Source: Maribellus comscasis (GTDB lineage Bacteria; Bacteroidota; Bacteroidia; Bacteroidales; Prolixibacteraceae). Taken from it: DNA of 64,000 bases. The stretch is from positions 6,708,001 to 6,772,000 of the forward strand of contig NZ_CP046401.1 of NCBI RefSeq assembly GCF_009762775.1. The letters run 5' to 3'. The notes under the pieces are model-generated. The model did no database searches. It was not told the DNA's origin and saw nothing but the letters and a program-made list of their open reading frames with translations. The translations under genes and the position numbers were made by a program. This document shows, piece by piece, positions 1 to 8,080 of the stretch (the stretch's first letter is position 1; every line of letters starts with the position of its first letter).

Positions 1-1
1 T

Positions 2-397
2 ATTATCGGGGGATGTGCATCTGCCCGACATCACCGACCTCCTGCCGGAAATGGTTTAAACAGGAAGGCAAAGGCCTCAATCAAGGCAGTTCGAAGCGTA
101 GAAAAGTATATTTTGTTTTGGGATGGGACTCCTCAAATGAATTTACTGACAAACAGGGAACCAAATGAAGCTTATATTCTGGGGCGACCAGGCGAACATT
201 ATGTCATATATTTTACTCAGGAAGGCAAGGTAACGCTGGATCTTACCGCAAATAAATCGTTGTTTGAGTTGAAGTGGATTAGTGTAAAAACCGGTAACGA
301 AAAAGAAAAAACGCAAACCATTAAAGGTGGAAAACAAGTTGAAATTGTAGCTCCGGATAACGACGGTTGGTTTGCGGTGATAGAAAAAAAGAGTTGA
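2..397 (+). CDS. GH140-like (DUF4038-type) glycoside hydrolase, C-terminal part
   Basis: The gene enters from the left edge; the frame is open from base 2 and stops with TGA at 395-397, so only the last ~131 residues are visible. The fragment begins with GGCASARHHRPPAG, followed by a segment rich in Ala/Lys/Arg and then a small beta-domain (YILGRPGEHYVIYF, later WFAVIE). This is the end of the TIM barrel plus the C-terminal 'putative collagen-binding' beta-domain typical of DUF4038/GH140 proteins. The gene at 4938-6368 has the matching GCASARFHRP motif, so the two are paralogues. An internal TTG at 113 is not a credible start because homology continues upstream. GH140 members remove apiose-linked chains from rhamnogalacturonan-II; that exact substrate is only suggested here. 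Confidence 0.75.
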   Translation: MIGGCASARHHRPPAGNGLNRKAKASIKAVRSVEKYILFWDGTPQMNLLTNREPNEAYILGRPGEHYVIYFTQEGKVTLDLTANKSLFELKWISVKTGNEKEKTQTIKGGKQVEIVAPDNDGWFAVIEKKS

Positions 398-447
398 AAA
401 AGAGGCCTTTGCACATAAAAAAATAATTCTAAAAAAACGAGTACTGT

Positions 448-2673
448 ATGAAACAAGCTATCCTATTTGTATTTTCTCTTTTAGTATTTGATTCATGTGT
501 CCTCCGTGTTGATTCTGAATATAAAAACAACGACATTATTATCGAAAATAAGGACTTTTGTTTGGTTTTGAGGGTTGATGGAACAGCAAAAAGCTTAAGA
601 CATAAAGAAAGTGGCGAGGAATGTCTTCAGCCAGGATTGAATGTACCTGCATTCTCTCTCATACAGTACAGACCGTACGATAACGAGTTGCAACTAAGTC
701 ATCCTGCAAAAGCAAAAACATTTCCGGCCGATTCGGTTTATTGGAAGGACGGTGACCTGATAGTCAGATTTCGCCCGGAAAGGAACATCGCGACGATTGG
801 AGTAGAAATTACGGATTCTTACATTGCATTTAAACTGAAGAAATTTGACTATGACCTGAATGACTTTAGAATTAAACGACAAACAAGGGTTGACGAGTTT
901 ACGCTTATGCAGCTTCCAATTCGGGACAGGAGCAATTTTGGCGAATGGTTGAATGTCAGCTGGGATGAAGACCTGGCGATCAACCTTCTTGCGACCGATC
1001 ATTATGCGAAAATAGATGCGGAAGCAAGAGACGGATATCGGATTTTTAAAGCCGGCATGGAAAACAACGTGAAAATGGAAGGTGTTGGAGCGGCCTTAAT
1101 CACAACACGTAAAAATAAATTATTGGATTGTATTGATCAGCTTGAACATGATTATAACCTTCCTTTGGGGGTCGAAAGTCGAAGAAGTAAAGGATACAAC
1201 TTTTCATATTATGAACTGGGTGCAACTGTTGATAACATTGATGAACATATTGCCTACGCAAAGAAAGGAGGTTTTCGGGCAATCCAAATTGTTGCCAGCT
1301 CATTTGCAGCAACCAACGGTCATTTTCCCTGGAAATCGGAATTCCCCCGGGGAATGAAAGATTTGCAGGAGATCATTGGAAAAATAAAGGATGCGGGAAT
1401 GCTCGCAGGCCTTCATATTTGGTACAACAAAGCAGATACATTGGATGCTTATGTGACACCGGTTCCTGATTACCGGCTCAATCTTCGTCGCAATTTTTTA
1501 CTTGCTCGTCGTTTAGATGAGAAAGACAGCAATGTGTATGTGGAAGAAAATCCGGAAGGCTGCACAATGGAGAAAGGCAGAAGGATTTTAAGAATTGGAA
1601 ATGAGCTGATAGAATACGAAGGGTACACTACTGAATATCCTTATTTGTTTTATGGATGCAAACGTGGAGATATGCATACTCAACCGACAAGTCACAAGCG
1701 GGGAACTCCAATGGGGCTGTTGGATGTAGATACATGGACCATGTGGGTTCGTTTTAATCAGAGAACAAGTATTCAGAAGGAGGTGGCTGAGCGCATTGGT
1801 AAAATATGGAAGGAGGCAGGTTTCGATTTTATTTATTACGACGGAGCCGAGGATATTCATAGACCCTATTGGTTTTACACCTCTAAAGCACAAATAGAGC
1901 TTTATAATCAATTGAATCCAAAACCGCTTTTTGGAACAGGGGCGCTCAGATCGCATTTTGGCTGGCACATTTTAACCAGGGGGAACGCATTTGACGTTTT
2001 TAGTCCCGAAGTAATTAAAGCAGCAACCAATCGTTATCCGCTTGCTGAGGCGAGGATTGTCTCCAATGATTTTACCGCCATCGATTTTGGGTGGATTGAT
2101 TACCTGGCGCCAAGCGAAAAAACAATCGGTATGCAACCTGACATGTACGAATATGTTTGCAGCAAGGGGGCTGCATGGGATTGCTCCATTTCTATCTATG
2201 GCAGGTTGGAACATTTGAAAAAACATCCGCGAACCGATGATAACCTTGAAGTTATAAAACGCTGGGAAGATGCCCGGCTAAATGATGTATTCACTCAGAA
2301 ACAAAAGGATCAGCTGAAAGATCCCGAACAGGAATATATTCTTCTGATTGATGAAACGGGAAAATTTGAGTTACAGCCCTATGAACAGTTGAAACTGGCG
2401 ATGGACCAGGAATCACTAATGCGTGCATTTGTATTTAACCGTTTGGAGAAAACCTGGGTGGTTTATTGGCATACACGTGGAGAAGGAAGCCTTAAGCTGC
2501 ACGTTAAGGCAGATCGGGTGCAGTTGTTCGCTAAACCGGGGCAACCGGAAACAATAGAAAATGAGGGAGACTCGATTGTTTTACCTGTTGGGAAACGCCG
2601 TTATCTGGAGTTTGATCTTTCAGAAGAAAAAGTGATTGATCTATTCAGGAATGCCGGATTGAAAACAGATTAG
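448..2673 (+). CDS. TIM-barrel glycosidase-like lipoprotein, family not assigned
   Basis: A 741-residue secreted protein. Residues 1-17 form a lipoprotein signal (lipobox VFDSC, Cys17). An N-terminal beta-rich region (~30-240) resembles the sandwich domain placed before the barrel in GH36/GH97-type enzymes. The barrel begins around residue 250. Its strand-end motifs include GLHIWYN and FDFIYYDGAED; Asp465 in the latter sits where clan GH-D/GH31-like enzymes carry the nucleophile. The last ~80 residues look like a small beta-domain. It lies 50 bases after the GH140-like gene and 86 before the GH97 gene, so it is probably co-transcribed with them. I do not recognise the CAZy family. A glycoside hydrolase role is inferred from fold-level motifs and location. 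Confidence 0.6.
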   Translation: MKQAILFVFSLLVFDSCVLRVDSEYKNNDIIIENKDFCLVLRVDGTAKSLRHKESGEECLQPGLNVPAFSLIQYRPYDNELQLSHPAKAKTFPADSVYWKDGDLIVRFRPERNIATIGVEITDSYIAFKLKKFDYDLNDFRIKRQTRVDEFTLMQLPIRDRSNFGEWLNVSWDEDLAINLLATDHYAKIDAEARDGYRIFKAGMENNVKMEGVGAALITTRKNKLLDCIDQLEHDYNLPLGVESRRSKGYNFSYYELGATVDNIDEHIAYAKKGGFRAIQIVASSFAATNGHFPWKSEFPRGMKDLQEIIGKIKDAGMLAGLHIWYNKADTLDAYVTPVPDYRLNLRRNFLLARRLDEKDSNVYVEENPEGCTMEKGRRILRIGNELIEYEGYTTEYPYLFYGCKRGDMHTQPTSHKRGTPMGLLDVDTWTMWVRFNQRTSIQKEVAERIGKIWKEAGFDFIYYDGAEDIHRPYWFYTSKAQIELYNQLNPKPLFGTGALRSHFGWHILTRGNAFDVFSPEVIKAATNRYPLAEARIVSNDFTAIDFGWIDYLAPSEKTIGMQPDMYEYVCSKGAAWDCSISIYGRLEHLKKHPRTDDNLEVIKRWEDARLNDVFTQKQKDQLKDPEQEYILLIDETGKFELQPYEQLKLAMDQESLMRAFVFNRLEKTWVVYWHTRGEGSLKLHVKADRVQLFAKPGQPETIENEGDSIVLPVGKRRYLEFDLSEEKVIDLFRNAGLKTD

Positions 2674-2759
2674 GTGACATTTAAGCAACTAGATTACTGG
2701 TGCAAGGATAGTTTTGCAATGCGAATTAAATATTGAGTTATCATTAAAATAAATATCAA

Positions 2760-4757
2760 ATGATGTGCTTCAAAAAAAACAGACTTTTAATTGTTGTAGC
2801 TACCCTGTTATTTTATTCAAGCTGCCAGGTAGAAAATAAGAACCTGAGGATTAATTCTCCAGACGGTAAAATTGAACTTGTTTTTGCAATGCAAAGCGAC
2901 AGCCTTTTTTACTCTGTTAACCGGGAAATGGGACAGCTTATTAAACATTCGTCAATAGGTTTGGATTTAAGGAAACCATTTGAGGGAGGCTGGAGAATTG
3001 TTGCCAGTTCAACTGAAAGTATTGATGAATGGTGGACTCCCGTTTATGGCGAGTATTCTAAAATTCATGATCAGTATAATTCATTGAAAGTTCAGTTGGA
3101 GGAAAAAGGTGAGTTGAACCGTCGGCTAGATGTTATTTTCAGAGTCTATAATGAAGGTGTTGCATTTCGGTATCTGATACCTGAGCAAAAAGATTCAATT
3201 GGTTGGCAGATAAACAATGAATTGTCGACTTTTTGTTTTCCATCAGAGGCTAAGGCTTTCCCTATTTACAGAACGGAACAAACCTATTCGAATCAAGCTG
3301 TAGATATAAACCGGATTGACTCAGGCGCACTCTTTCCCCTGACAGTCAAACTATCCAACGGATTTGTCTCTTTGCTGGAAGCCCATGTTGAAAACTATCC
3401 GCGTGCTTATCTTGACAAGACTTTAGAAAAACAATTGGTCACTAAACTTTATGGAGATGCCATAGTCGATGCCCCGTATGCAACCCCCTGGAGGGTTATC
3501 CTTATTGCAGAAAATGAAGGGCAACTCATCGAAAATGAATCTTTAATTTTGAACCTGAATCCTCCTTCTCCTTTGGAAGATATTTCATGGATTAAGGTTG
3601 GCAAAACGATTAGCAATGCGGGAAATAACGTAGGACTTAATGGCGATAAGTTGAAAAAGTTGGTCGATTTTGCATCTCAAAATGGGTTTAAATACCTTCA
3701 ATTGGATTGGGGATGGTATGGTACCGAAGTAAAGTGGTCGGATGAGCAAATTCAAAATTTTCGAAAAATTATGCCTGAAGAGTTTAAAAAATCCGACTGG
3801 AAAGCAAACACCGAGGCAAATCCGTTTACTGTCGCTAAAGGTTATGTGCCATATGGTTGGACCGACAGATGGAAGAACGCTTATACGGAAGTTAATTTGG
3901 ATATCCATGAACTGGTGACGTATGCAAAAGGGAAGGATATTGGAGTTTCACTGTATGTTGAAGCCGGACATACATTGCGTTTACATAATATGGATTCTTT
4001 GTTTTTGCAATATGAAGATTGGGGACTGGCAGGATTAAAGCCGGGGTTTGTAAAATACGGTACTCAGGAAAATACCAGATGGACAAGAAACATGGTAAAA
4101 AAAGCGGCCGAGCACCATCTTTTACTTTGTATCCACGATGCCCGGATTCCTGACGGGACAACGAGAACCTACCCAAACCTGGTCATCAATGAAGGTGGTG
4201 GTGGACAGGAGGGAAACCATCCCGTAGTTCAGGATGTCATGCTCCCGTTTACCCGTTGTTTAGCTGGCCCATTTGATTATACACCAAGTCTTTATACAAA
4301 AGGACGAAGCAACACACATATGCTTGCGTTTCTTGTTACGTATTATGGACCTGCACAAACGGTTCGCGGAGGTTATCCGGCATGGAATGGAGCCGGGAAA
4401 CAAGGCCGTGGCGGTGAAGAACTGGAATTTTTGAAGAAAGTTCCCACAACATGGGATGATACAAAAGTAATACAGGCAAAAATCGGGCATCACCTGATTA
4501 CTGCACGCCGGAAGGGGGATACTTGGTTTATTGGAGGAATCACGGGGCATGAAGCTTTTGAAAGTGAACTGTCGTTAAGTTTTCTTGAGCCCGGTATAAA
4601 CTATCAGGCAACGATTTTCAAAGACGGACCGGATGGTTACCAGGAAGGTTTTTGCATGGCAGAAAAAGAAATGTTGACCGTTAATTCAAAAACCAATATT
4701 CCGGTCCGAATGGTTCAGGCAGGAGGGTTTATTGCAATATTAGAACCCATAAATTAA
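2760..4757 (+). CDS. GH97 family alpha-glycosidase (SusB-like), lipoprotein
   Basis: A 665-residue protein with a lipoprotein signal (YSSC, Cys22), the GH97 N-terminal beta-sandwich (INSPDGKIEL, ~30-290), the TIM barrel (YLQLDWGWYG, GVSLYVEAGH, then TYPNLVINEGGGGQEGN) and a C-terminal beta-domain. Length fits GH97. Family knowledge: retaining members carry an Asp nucleophile in a KVDFM-like motif, while inverting SusB-type enzymes lack it and use Glu bases. Here the equivalent segment reads LKPGFVKYG with Gly429, and Glu401 and Glu478 sit where inverting members have Glu. An inverting alpha-glucosidase-like mechanism is therefore inferred. ATGATG gives two possible adjacent starts. It sits in a run of glycosidase genes and probably acts in the periplasm. 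Confidence 0.85.
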   Translation: MMCFKKNRLLIVVATLLFYSSCQVENKNLRINSPDGKIELVFAMQSDSLFYSVNREMGQLIKHSSIGLDLRKPFEGGWRIVASSTESIDEWWTPVYGEYSKIHDQYNSLKVQLEEKGELNRRLDVIFRVYNEGVAFRYLIPEQKDSIGWQINNELSTFCFPSEAKAFPIYRTEQTYSNQAVDINRIDSGALFPLTVKLSNGFVSLLEAHVENYPRAYLDKTLEKQLVTKLYGDAIVDAPYATPWRVILIAENEGQLIENESLILNLNPPSPLEDISWIKVGKTISNAGNNVGLNGDKLKKLVDFASQNGFKYLQLDWGWYGTEVKWSDEQIQNFRKIMPEEFKKSDWKANTEANPFTVAKGYVPYGWTDRWKNAYTEVNLDIHELVTYAKGKDIGVSLYVEAGHTLRLHNMDSLFLQYEDWGLAGLKPGFVKYGTQENTRWTRNMVKKAAEHHLLLCIHDARIPDGTTRTYPNLVINEGGGGQEGNHPVVQDVMLPFTRCLAGPFDYTPSLYTKGRSNTHMLAFLVTYYGPAQTVRGGYPAWNGAGKQGRGGEELEFLKKVPTTWDDTKVIQAKIGHHLITARRKGDTWFIGGITGHEAFESELSLSFLEPGINYQATIFKDGPDGYQEGFCMAEKEMLTVNSKTNIPVRMVQAGGFIAILEPIN

Positions 4758-4937
4758 CTTTCTAAACTTTGTCAGATGAAAGAAAGTCGTATTTTATTTT
4801 CAATTATCTACTATGGAGGTGTAATCAATAAAACTTTTCACTTTCAGAAAATTTTAAGTTTTTACAAAAAAATTGCGGAGGACTGGTAAATTTTCACACC
4901 ATAAGTTTTATTTAATAAACAACTAAATTCTAAAATC

Positions 4938-6368
4938 ATGAAATATTATCTTCTTATTACATTGAGTTTTTTTTTCTGTTTGAATGGACTATCTCAGAAT
5001 TTAAATAAAAATAGAATCCAGCCCTATAAAGCCAATGGAATGTACTGGCAATATCAAGCAGCTCCATTGCTACTTCTGGGGGCCAGCGATAATGACAATC
5101 CTTTTCAATGGACAGGAGAGAGACTTACGAAGCACCTGGACGCAATGGTTTCTGTTGGGGCGAATTATATGAGGAATGTAATGTCAACCCGAGATGACGG
5201 AGACATTTTTCCCTTTAAAAACAATAAGAATGGCATTTACAATTTAAATGACTGGAATAATGAATATTGGGATAGGTTAACGTTTTTTCTGGATGAAACA
5301 GCTAAGCGGGGTATTATCGTTCATCTCACGCTTTGGGATCAATATGATATACGAGGAAAGGGAGCTGACATAAAAAAAGGAAGTCCGTGGAACCCATCAT
5401 CCAATGTAAATTACAAAGAGTCTGAAAATATAAATACATGGGAAGATTTTTTCTATTCGGCAGAAAGGGAAAATGAAGATTTGTTAAGTTATCAAAGACG
5501 ATTTATAAGTCAGGTACTCAATATAAGCCTTCAATATGATCACATTATTTATAATATATGCAACGAAAATTTCACAAGCTTTGTTTGGGAAAAATATTGG
5601 GCACAAGTAATCAGGGAAGCTGCCGAAAAACAGGGGATAAAAGCAGAAATAACGGCTATGCAAATGGATGCGGAATCATCTGTGCGTCTTGTTTTGGGGA
5701 ATCCTGATCTTTTTACCTTTGTTGACATTTCTCAAAACAACCAGAATGCTCTGGGGTTAAGTGGAACGGACCATTTTGATAAAGTTATGCGGCTTCGACA
5801 GTTTGTTATTTCAGGAGATAAAATGCCGATGAACAATATCAAAATATATGGTTCGGAAAACGGTGTTAAGGAGGCCGGCACTTCTGCTGAAGCCATTCAA
5901 CGTTTTTGGAGAAACATATTTGCCGGATGCGCATCTGCTCGTTTTCACCGGCCTACATGGGGGTTGGGCTTGTCAGGTGAAACGCAAAAGAATATAAGGT
6001 CTGCAAATACATTTGTGCAAGAATTTAATCTGTTTAAATCTTCTCCTTTGCCCGAATTAATTGCCAATGTTTCAGCAAAACAAGCTTATTGTCTTGGACT
6101 ACCGGGGATTGAGTATGCTGTCTATTTGCCGGAAGGTGGAAGCGTTGTGTTTGACCCCGTGGTTTATACCGATGAAGTTGAAGTGAGGTGGTTGGATGTT
6201 GAAACCGGCACTATATCTGACACACAAAAGTATCCTGTTCAATGGAGTAGTTTCCCCGGAGATTTACAAACACAAAAAAACGCAGGAGAACTTCTTCTGA
6301 AAGCACCAACTACCAATACCTGGACTTATTATAATCAATGGATTGCTTTAATAAGAATAAAGGATTAA
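4938..6368 (+). CDS. GH140-like (DUF4038/clan A) glycoside hydrolase
   Basis: A 476-residue protein with a Sec signal ending near LNGLSQ (~20). The TIM barrel starts with PLLLLGASDNDNPFQWTGER, typical of DUF4038/GH140. Clan-A catalytic Glu candidates are Glu210 in the NEN motif and Glu307 in YGSENG. The barrel ends with GCASARFHRP, followed by a C-terminal beta-domain (AVYLPEGGSVVF) like the putative collagen-binding domain of this family. It is a paralogue of the partial gene at the left edge. It is the last gene of this group: 180 bases separate it from the GH97 gene, and about 670 gene-poor bases follow. The GH140 assignment (apiosidase, pectin RG-II) is by motif only; related clan-A families are possible. 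Confidence 0.8.
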   Translation: MKYYLLITLSFFFCLNGLSQNLNKNRIQPYKANGMYWQYQAAPLLLLGASDNDNPFQWTGERLTKHLDAMVSVGANYMRNVMSTRDDGDIFPFKNNKNGIYNLNDWNNEYWDRLTFFLDETAKRGIIVHLTLWDQYDIRGKGADIKKGSPWNPSSNVNYKESENINTWEDFFYSAERENEDLLSYQRRFISQVLNISLQYDHIIYNICNENFTSFVWEKYWAQVIREAAEKQGIKAEITAMQMDAESSVRLVLGNPDLFTFVDISQNNQNALGLSGTDHFDKVMRLRQFVISGDKMPMNNIKIYGSENGVKEAGTSAEAIQRFWRNIFAGCASARFHRPTWGLGLSGETQKNIRSANTFVQEFNLFKSSPLPELIANVSAKQAYCLGLPGIEYAVYLPEGGSVVFDPVVYTDEVEVRWLDVETGTISDTQKYPVQWSSFPGDLQTQKNAGELLLKAPTTNTWTYYNQWIALIRIKD

Positions 6369-6720
6369 TTTACGAATCACAAAATCTGCTTAAAAATATA
6401 TTGTAAAGTATTAATCGAATCGCCACAAATCTGAGTTCATTTTCGGCTTAAGGTATTTTATCATTTCATCAATAAAGAATATTCCAAAGTTCTTATTTGA
6501 AATGAAAGTTGACAGGACACAGCAGACGGATAGAATAAAATTTTGGCAGCACGTTGATTTGAGTTAATCCCTGCAGGTTTTCAGAATTCTTGCCAACAAC
6601 AGCTACTGTTTTATAATAACAAGCGTCCTCAATTTTCGCAGGATGGAAAGGCGCATAGGCGGTAATTGAAAAACCAAATAAAAGGACATTTCTATTCAAC
6701 CTGAAGTATCTTTAACCAAT
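6369..6720. other. Intergenic region without a recognised gene
   Basis: About 350 AT-rich bases follow the GH140-like gene. I see no conserved coding frame, tRNA or strong hairpin. A 68-codon minus-strand frame (6493-6699) is open but resembles nothing I know and has no clear ribosome binding site. The right end runs into the ZnuA-like remnant, so part of this stretch may be eroded sequence from the missing front of that gene. Confidence 0.5.
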
Positions 6721-7011
6721 ATTGGAAAGGCATTTATACTATTTCATCCTAGCCTTTCGTATTATGCGCATGGTTATGGTGTGGTACAATATTTTCTGGA
6801 ACCAGGTAGAAAACAACCGACTCCCCGGCGTATGGCAGAACTGGTGAAAAACTTGCGAAACAGAAAAATATCCGGGTAATTTATATTCAAAGTGATTTGG
6901 ATCGGGAGCAGGCTCGTGTTTTTACAGAGTAAAATCGACGAAAATATTATTGAAATGTGGCCGCTTAATCCGGAATGGGAAAAAATCCAAAAGAAATTAC
7001 TTAGCAGTTAA
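6721..7011 (+). pseudogene. ZnuA/TroA-like zinc-binding protein remnant, frameshifted
   Basis: Three consecutive frames together spell the C-terminal third of a zinc ABC-transporter substrate-binding protein. Frame 1 (6721-6879) gives FILFHPSLSYYAHGYG and PTPRRMAELVK. Frame 2 (6855-6932) gives NIRVIYIQSDLDREQARVF. Frame 3 (6931-7011) gives ENIIEMWPLNPEWEKI and then a stop. These match, in order, the HPxLxYFAxDYG, IQxxFDxxxAR and (D/W)PLNPxW segments of the ZnuA family. Two frameshifts and the absence of the N-terminal two thirds make it a pseudogene. It lies tail-to-tail with the methyltransferase gene and close to a TonB receptor and a His-rich protein, so it looks like a relic of a metal-uptake locus. 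Confidence 0.75.
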
Positions 7012-7036
7012 TAAAAATTTTCATCCCGAGTAGGTA

Positions 7037-7951
7037 TTATTTTTTGCAGGTTTTACAAGCATTGGCAATTTTAAGTGTAAAAACTGACGGATACTTTTCC
7101 ATGAGCGGTTTTATTGATTGACTAAGTAGCTCCATTACTTTGCTGTACTCTCCGGAAATCAAAGTACTCATAATTCCAGATTCTACCGTAATTTCTTTGT
7201 TTTTTGAAATTGTGCCCAGAAATTCTTCCACCGGCGTGTTATAATCTCCTTGCAGCGCATAATAGCTTATTTCTACCGAAATTTCCATGTTTTTATTTTT
7301 ATGAACGATAACTCCAATAAAAGCAGGATTCACCTCATTTTGTTTATCAGTCCCGTCAAGCAATTCAAAAGTTGGTGAATAATAAATACCTGAGTGCATT
7401 TTCACAATTCCAAAACAGAGAAACATTTTTTCAATTTCTTCCGGTGAGAAAAAACGGGCATGACGAAATACATCGTCGTTATTTTTTATTTTTCCCAGCT
7501 CGGAATTAATGTTTAAACAGCCCAAAATTAGCACTCCGCCGGGAATGAGAACGCGATCTATTTCATTTAAAACAGCTTCAATATCATCTACAAATTCAAG
7601 CATTGTAATGGCGACAATTGTTGAAAAACTGTTGTCTGGAAATGGGAGAGAGCCAGCGTCTGCTTTTTGAAAAATGGCTTTATGAATGTTCTTTGCACGG
7701 GCTATTTTTAGCATTTCTTCAGAAGCATCAGTTGCAGTTACCTGAAAACCATTTTCGCAAAAGAATTGTGTCCAGTGACCAGTCCCGCATCCTAGTTCCA
7801 GGATAGTACCGGCAGGAACATCTTGAATCAATTGTTTAATTATTTGCTTTTCAATTGCATCAACAGAAATACCCTGAGGAGTCAGATAATACTTATCATA
7901 CTCTTCTGCAACGTCTTCGTTTAAATAGACATTCATTTTTTTGATTTTCAT
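7037..7951 (-). CDS. Class I SAM-dependent methyltransferase fused to thiamine-binding (YkoF/MTH1187-like) domain
   Basis: A 304-residue cytoplasmic protein. Residues ~1-215 are a Rossmann methyltransferase: motif I ILELGCGTGHW near residue 50, an acidic motif II (VTATDAS), LPFPDNSF (post I region) and LIPGGVLILG. Residues ~222-300 (MEISVEISYYALQGDY, STLISGEYSKVMEL) match the small ferredoxin-like thiamine/HMP-binding fold of YkoF and UPF0045 proteins. This two-domain arrangement is unusual. The start has Met-Lys-Ile-Lys-Lys-Met; Met6 is a possible alternative. The gene is read away from the TonB receptor terminator, so it probably has its own promoter in 7952-8030. Substrate unknown; neighbours suggest a link to metal or cofactor supply. 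Confidence 0.8.
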   Translation of the reverse strand: MKIKKMNVYLNEDVAEEYDKYYLTPQGISVDAIEKQIIKQLIQDVPAGTILELGCGTGHWTQFFCENGFQVTATDASEEMLKIARAKNIHKAIFQKADAGSLPFPDNSFSTIVAITMLEFVDDIEAVLNEIDRVLIPGGVLILGCLNINSELGKIKNNDDVFRHARFFSPEEIEKMFLCFGIVKMHSGIYYSPTFELLDGTDKQNEVNPAFIGVIVHKNKNMEISVEISYYALQGDYNTPVEEFLGTISKNKEITVESGIMSTLISGEYSKVMELLSQSIKPLMEKYPSVFTLKIANACKTCKK

Positions 7952-8032
7952 ACAAAAGTATAAGTATGTGCTAAAAATAGGAGGTTTCGGATAAATTTTC
8001 CAGATGGAAAAGGGGAGGGCTGAAAATAAAAA

Positions 8033-8058
8033 TGGCGGAATAAGAATCTATTCCGCCA
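8033..8058 (-). terminator. Rho-independent terminator of the TonB receptor gene
   Basis: A perfect 10-bp stem (TGGCGGAATA with TATTCCGCCA) and 6-base loop lie just after the TonB-dependent receptor stop codon. Read on the minus strand the stem is followed by a T-rich run (TTTTTATTTTC). This separates the receptor transcript from the methyltransferase gene. Confidence 0.85.
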
Positions 8059-8080
8059 CTTTACGTTGCCTATTTAGAAT

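Noticed and set aside
4758..4800. Possible hairpin after the GH97 gene (ACTTTCT with AGAAAGT)
   Set aside because: AT-rich 7-bp stem with a long loop and no T-run; not distinguishable from chance.
6493..6699. 68-codon minus-strand frame before the ZnuA-like remnant
   Set aside because: No recognisable family, no ribosome binding site and no promoter; could be a relic but is not supported as a gene.
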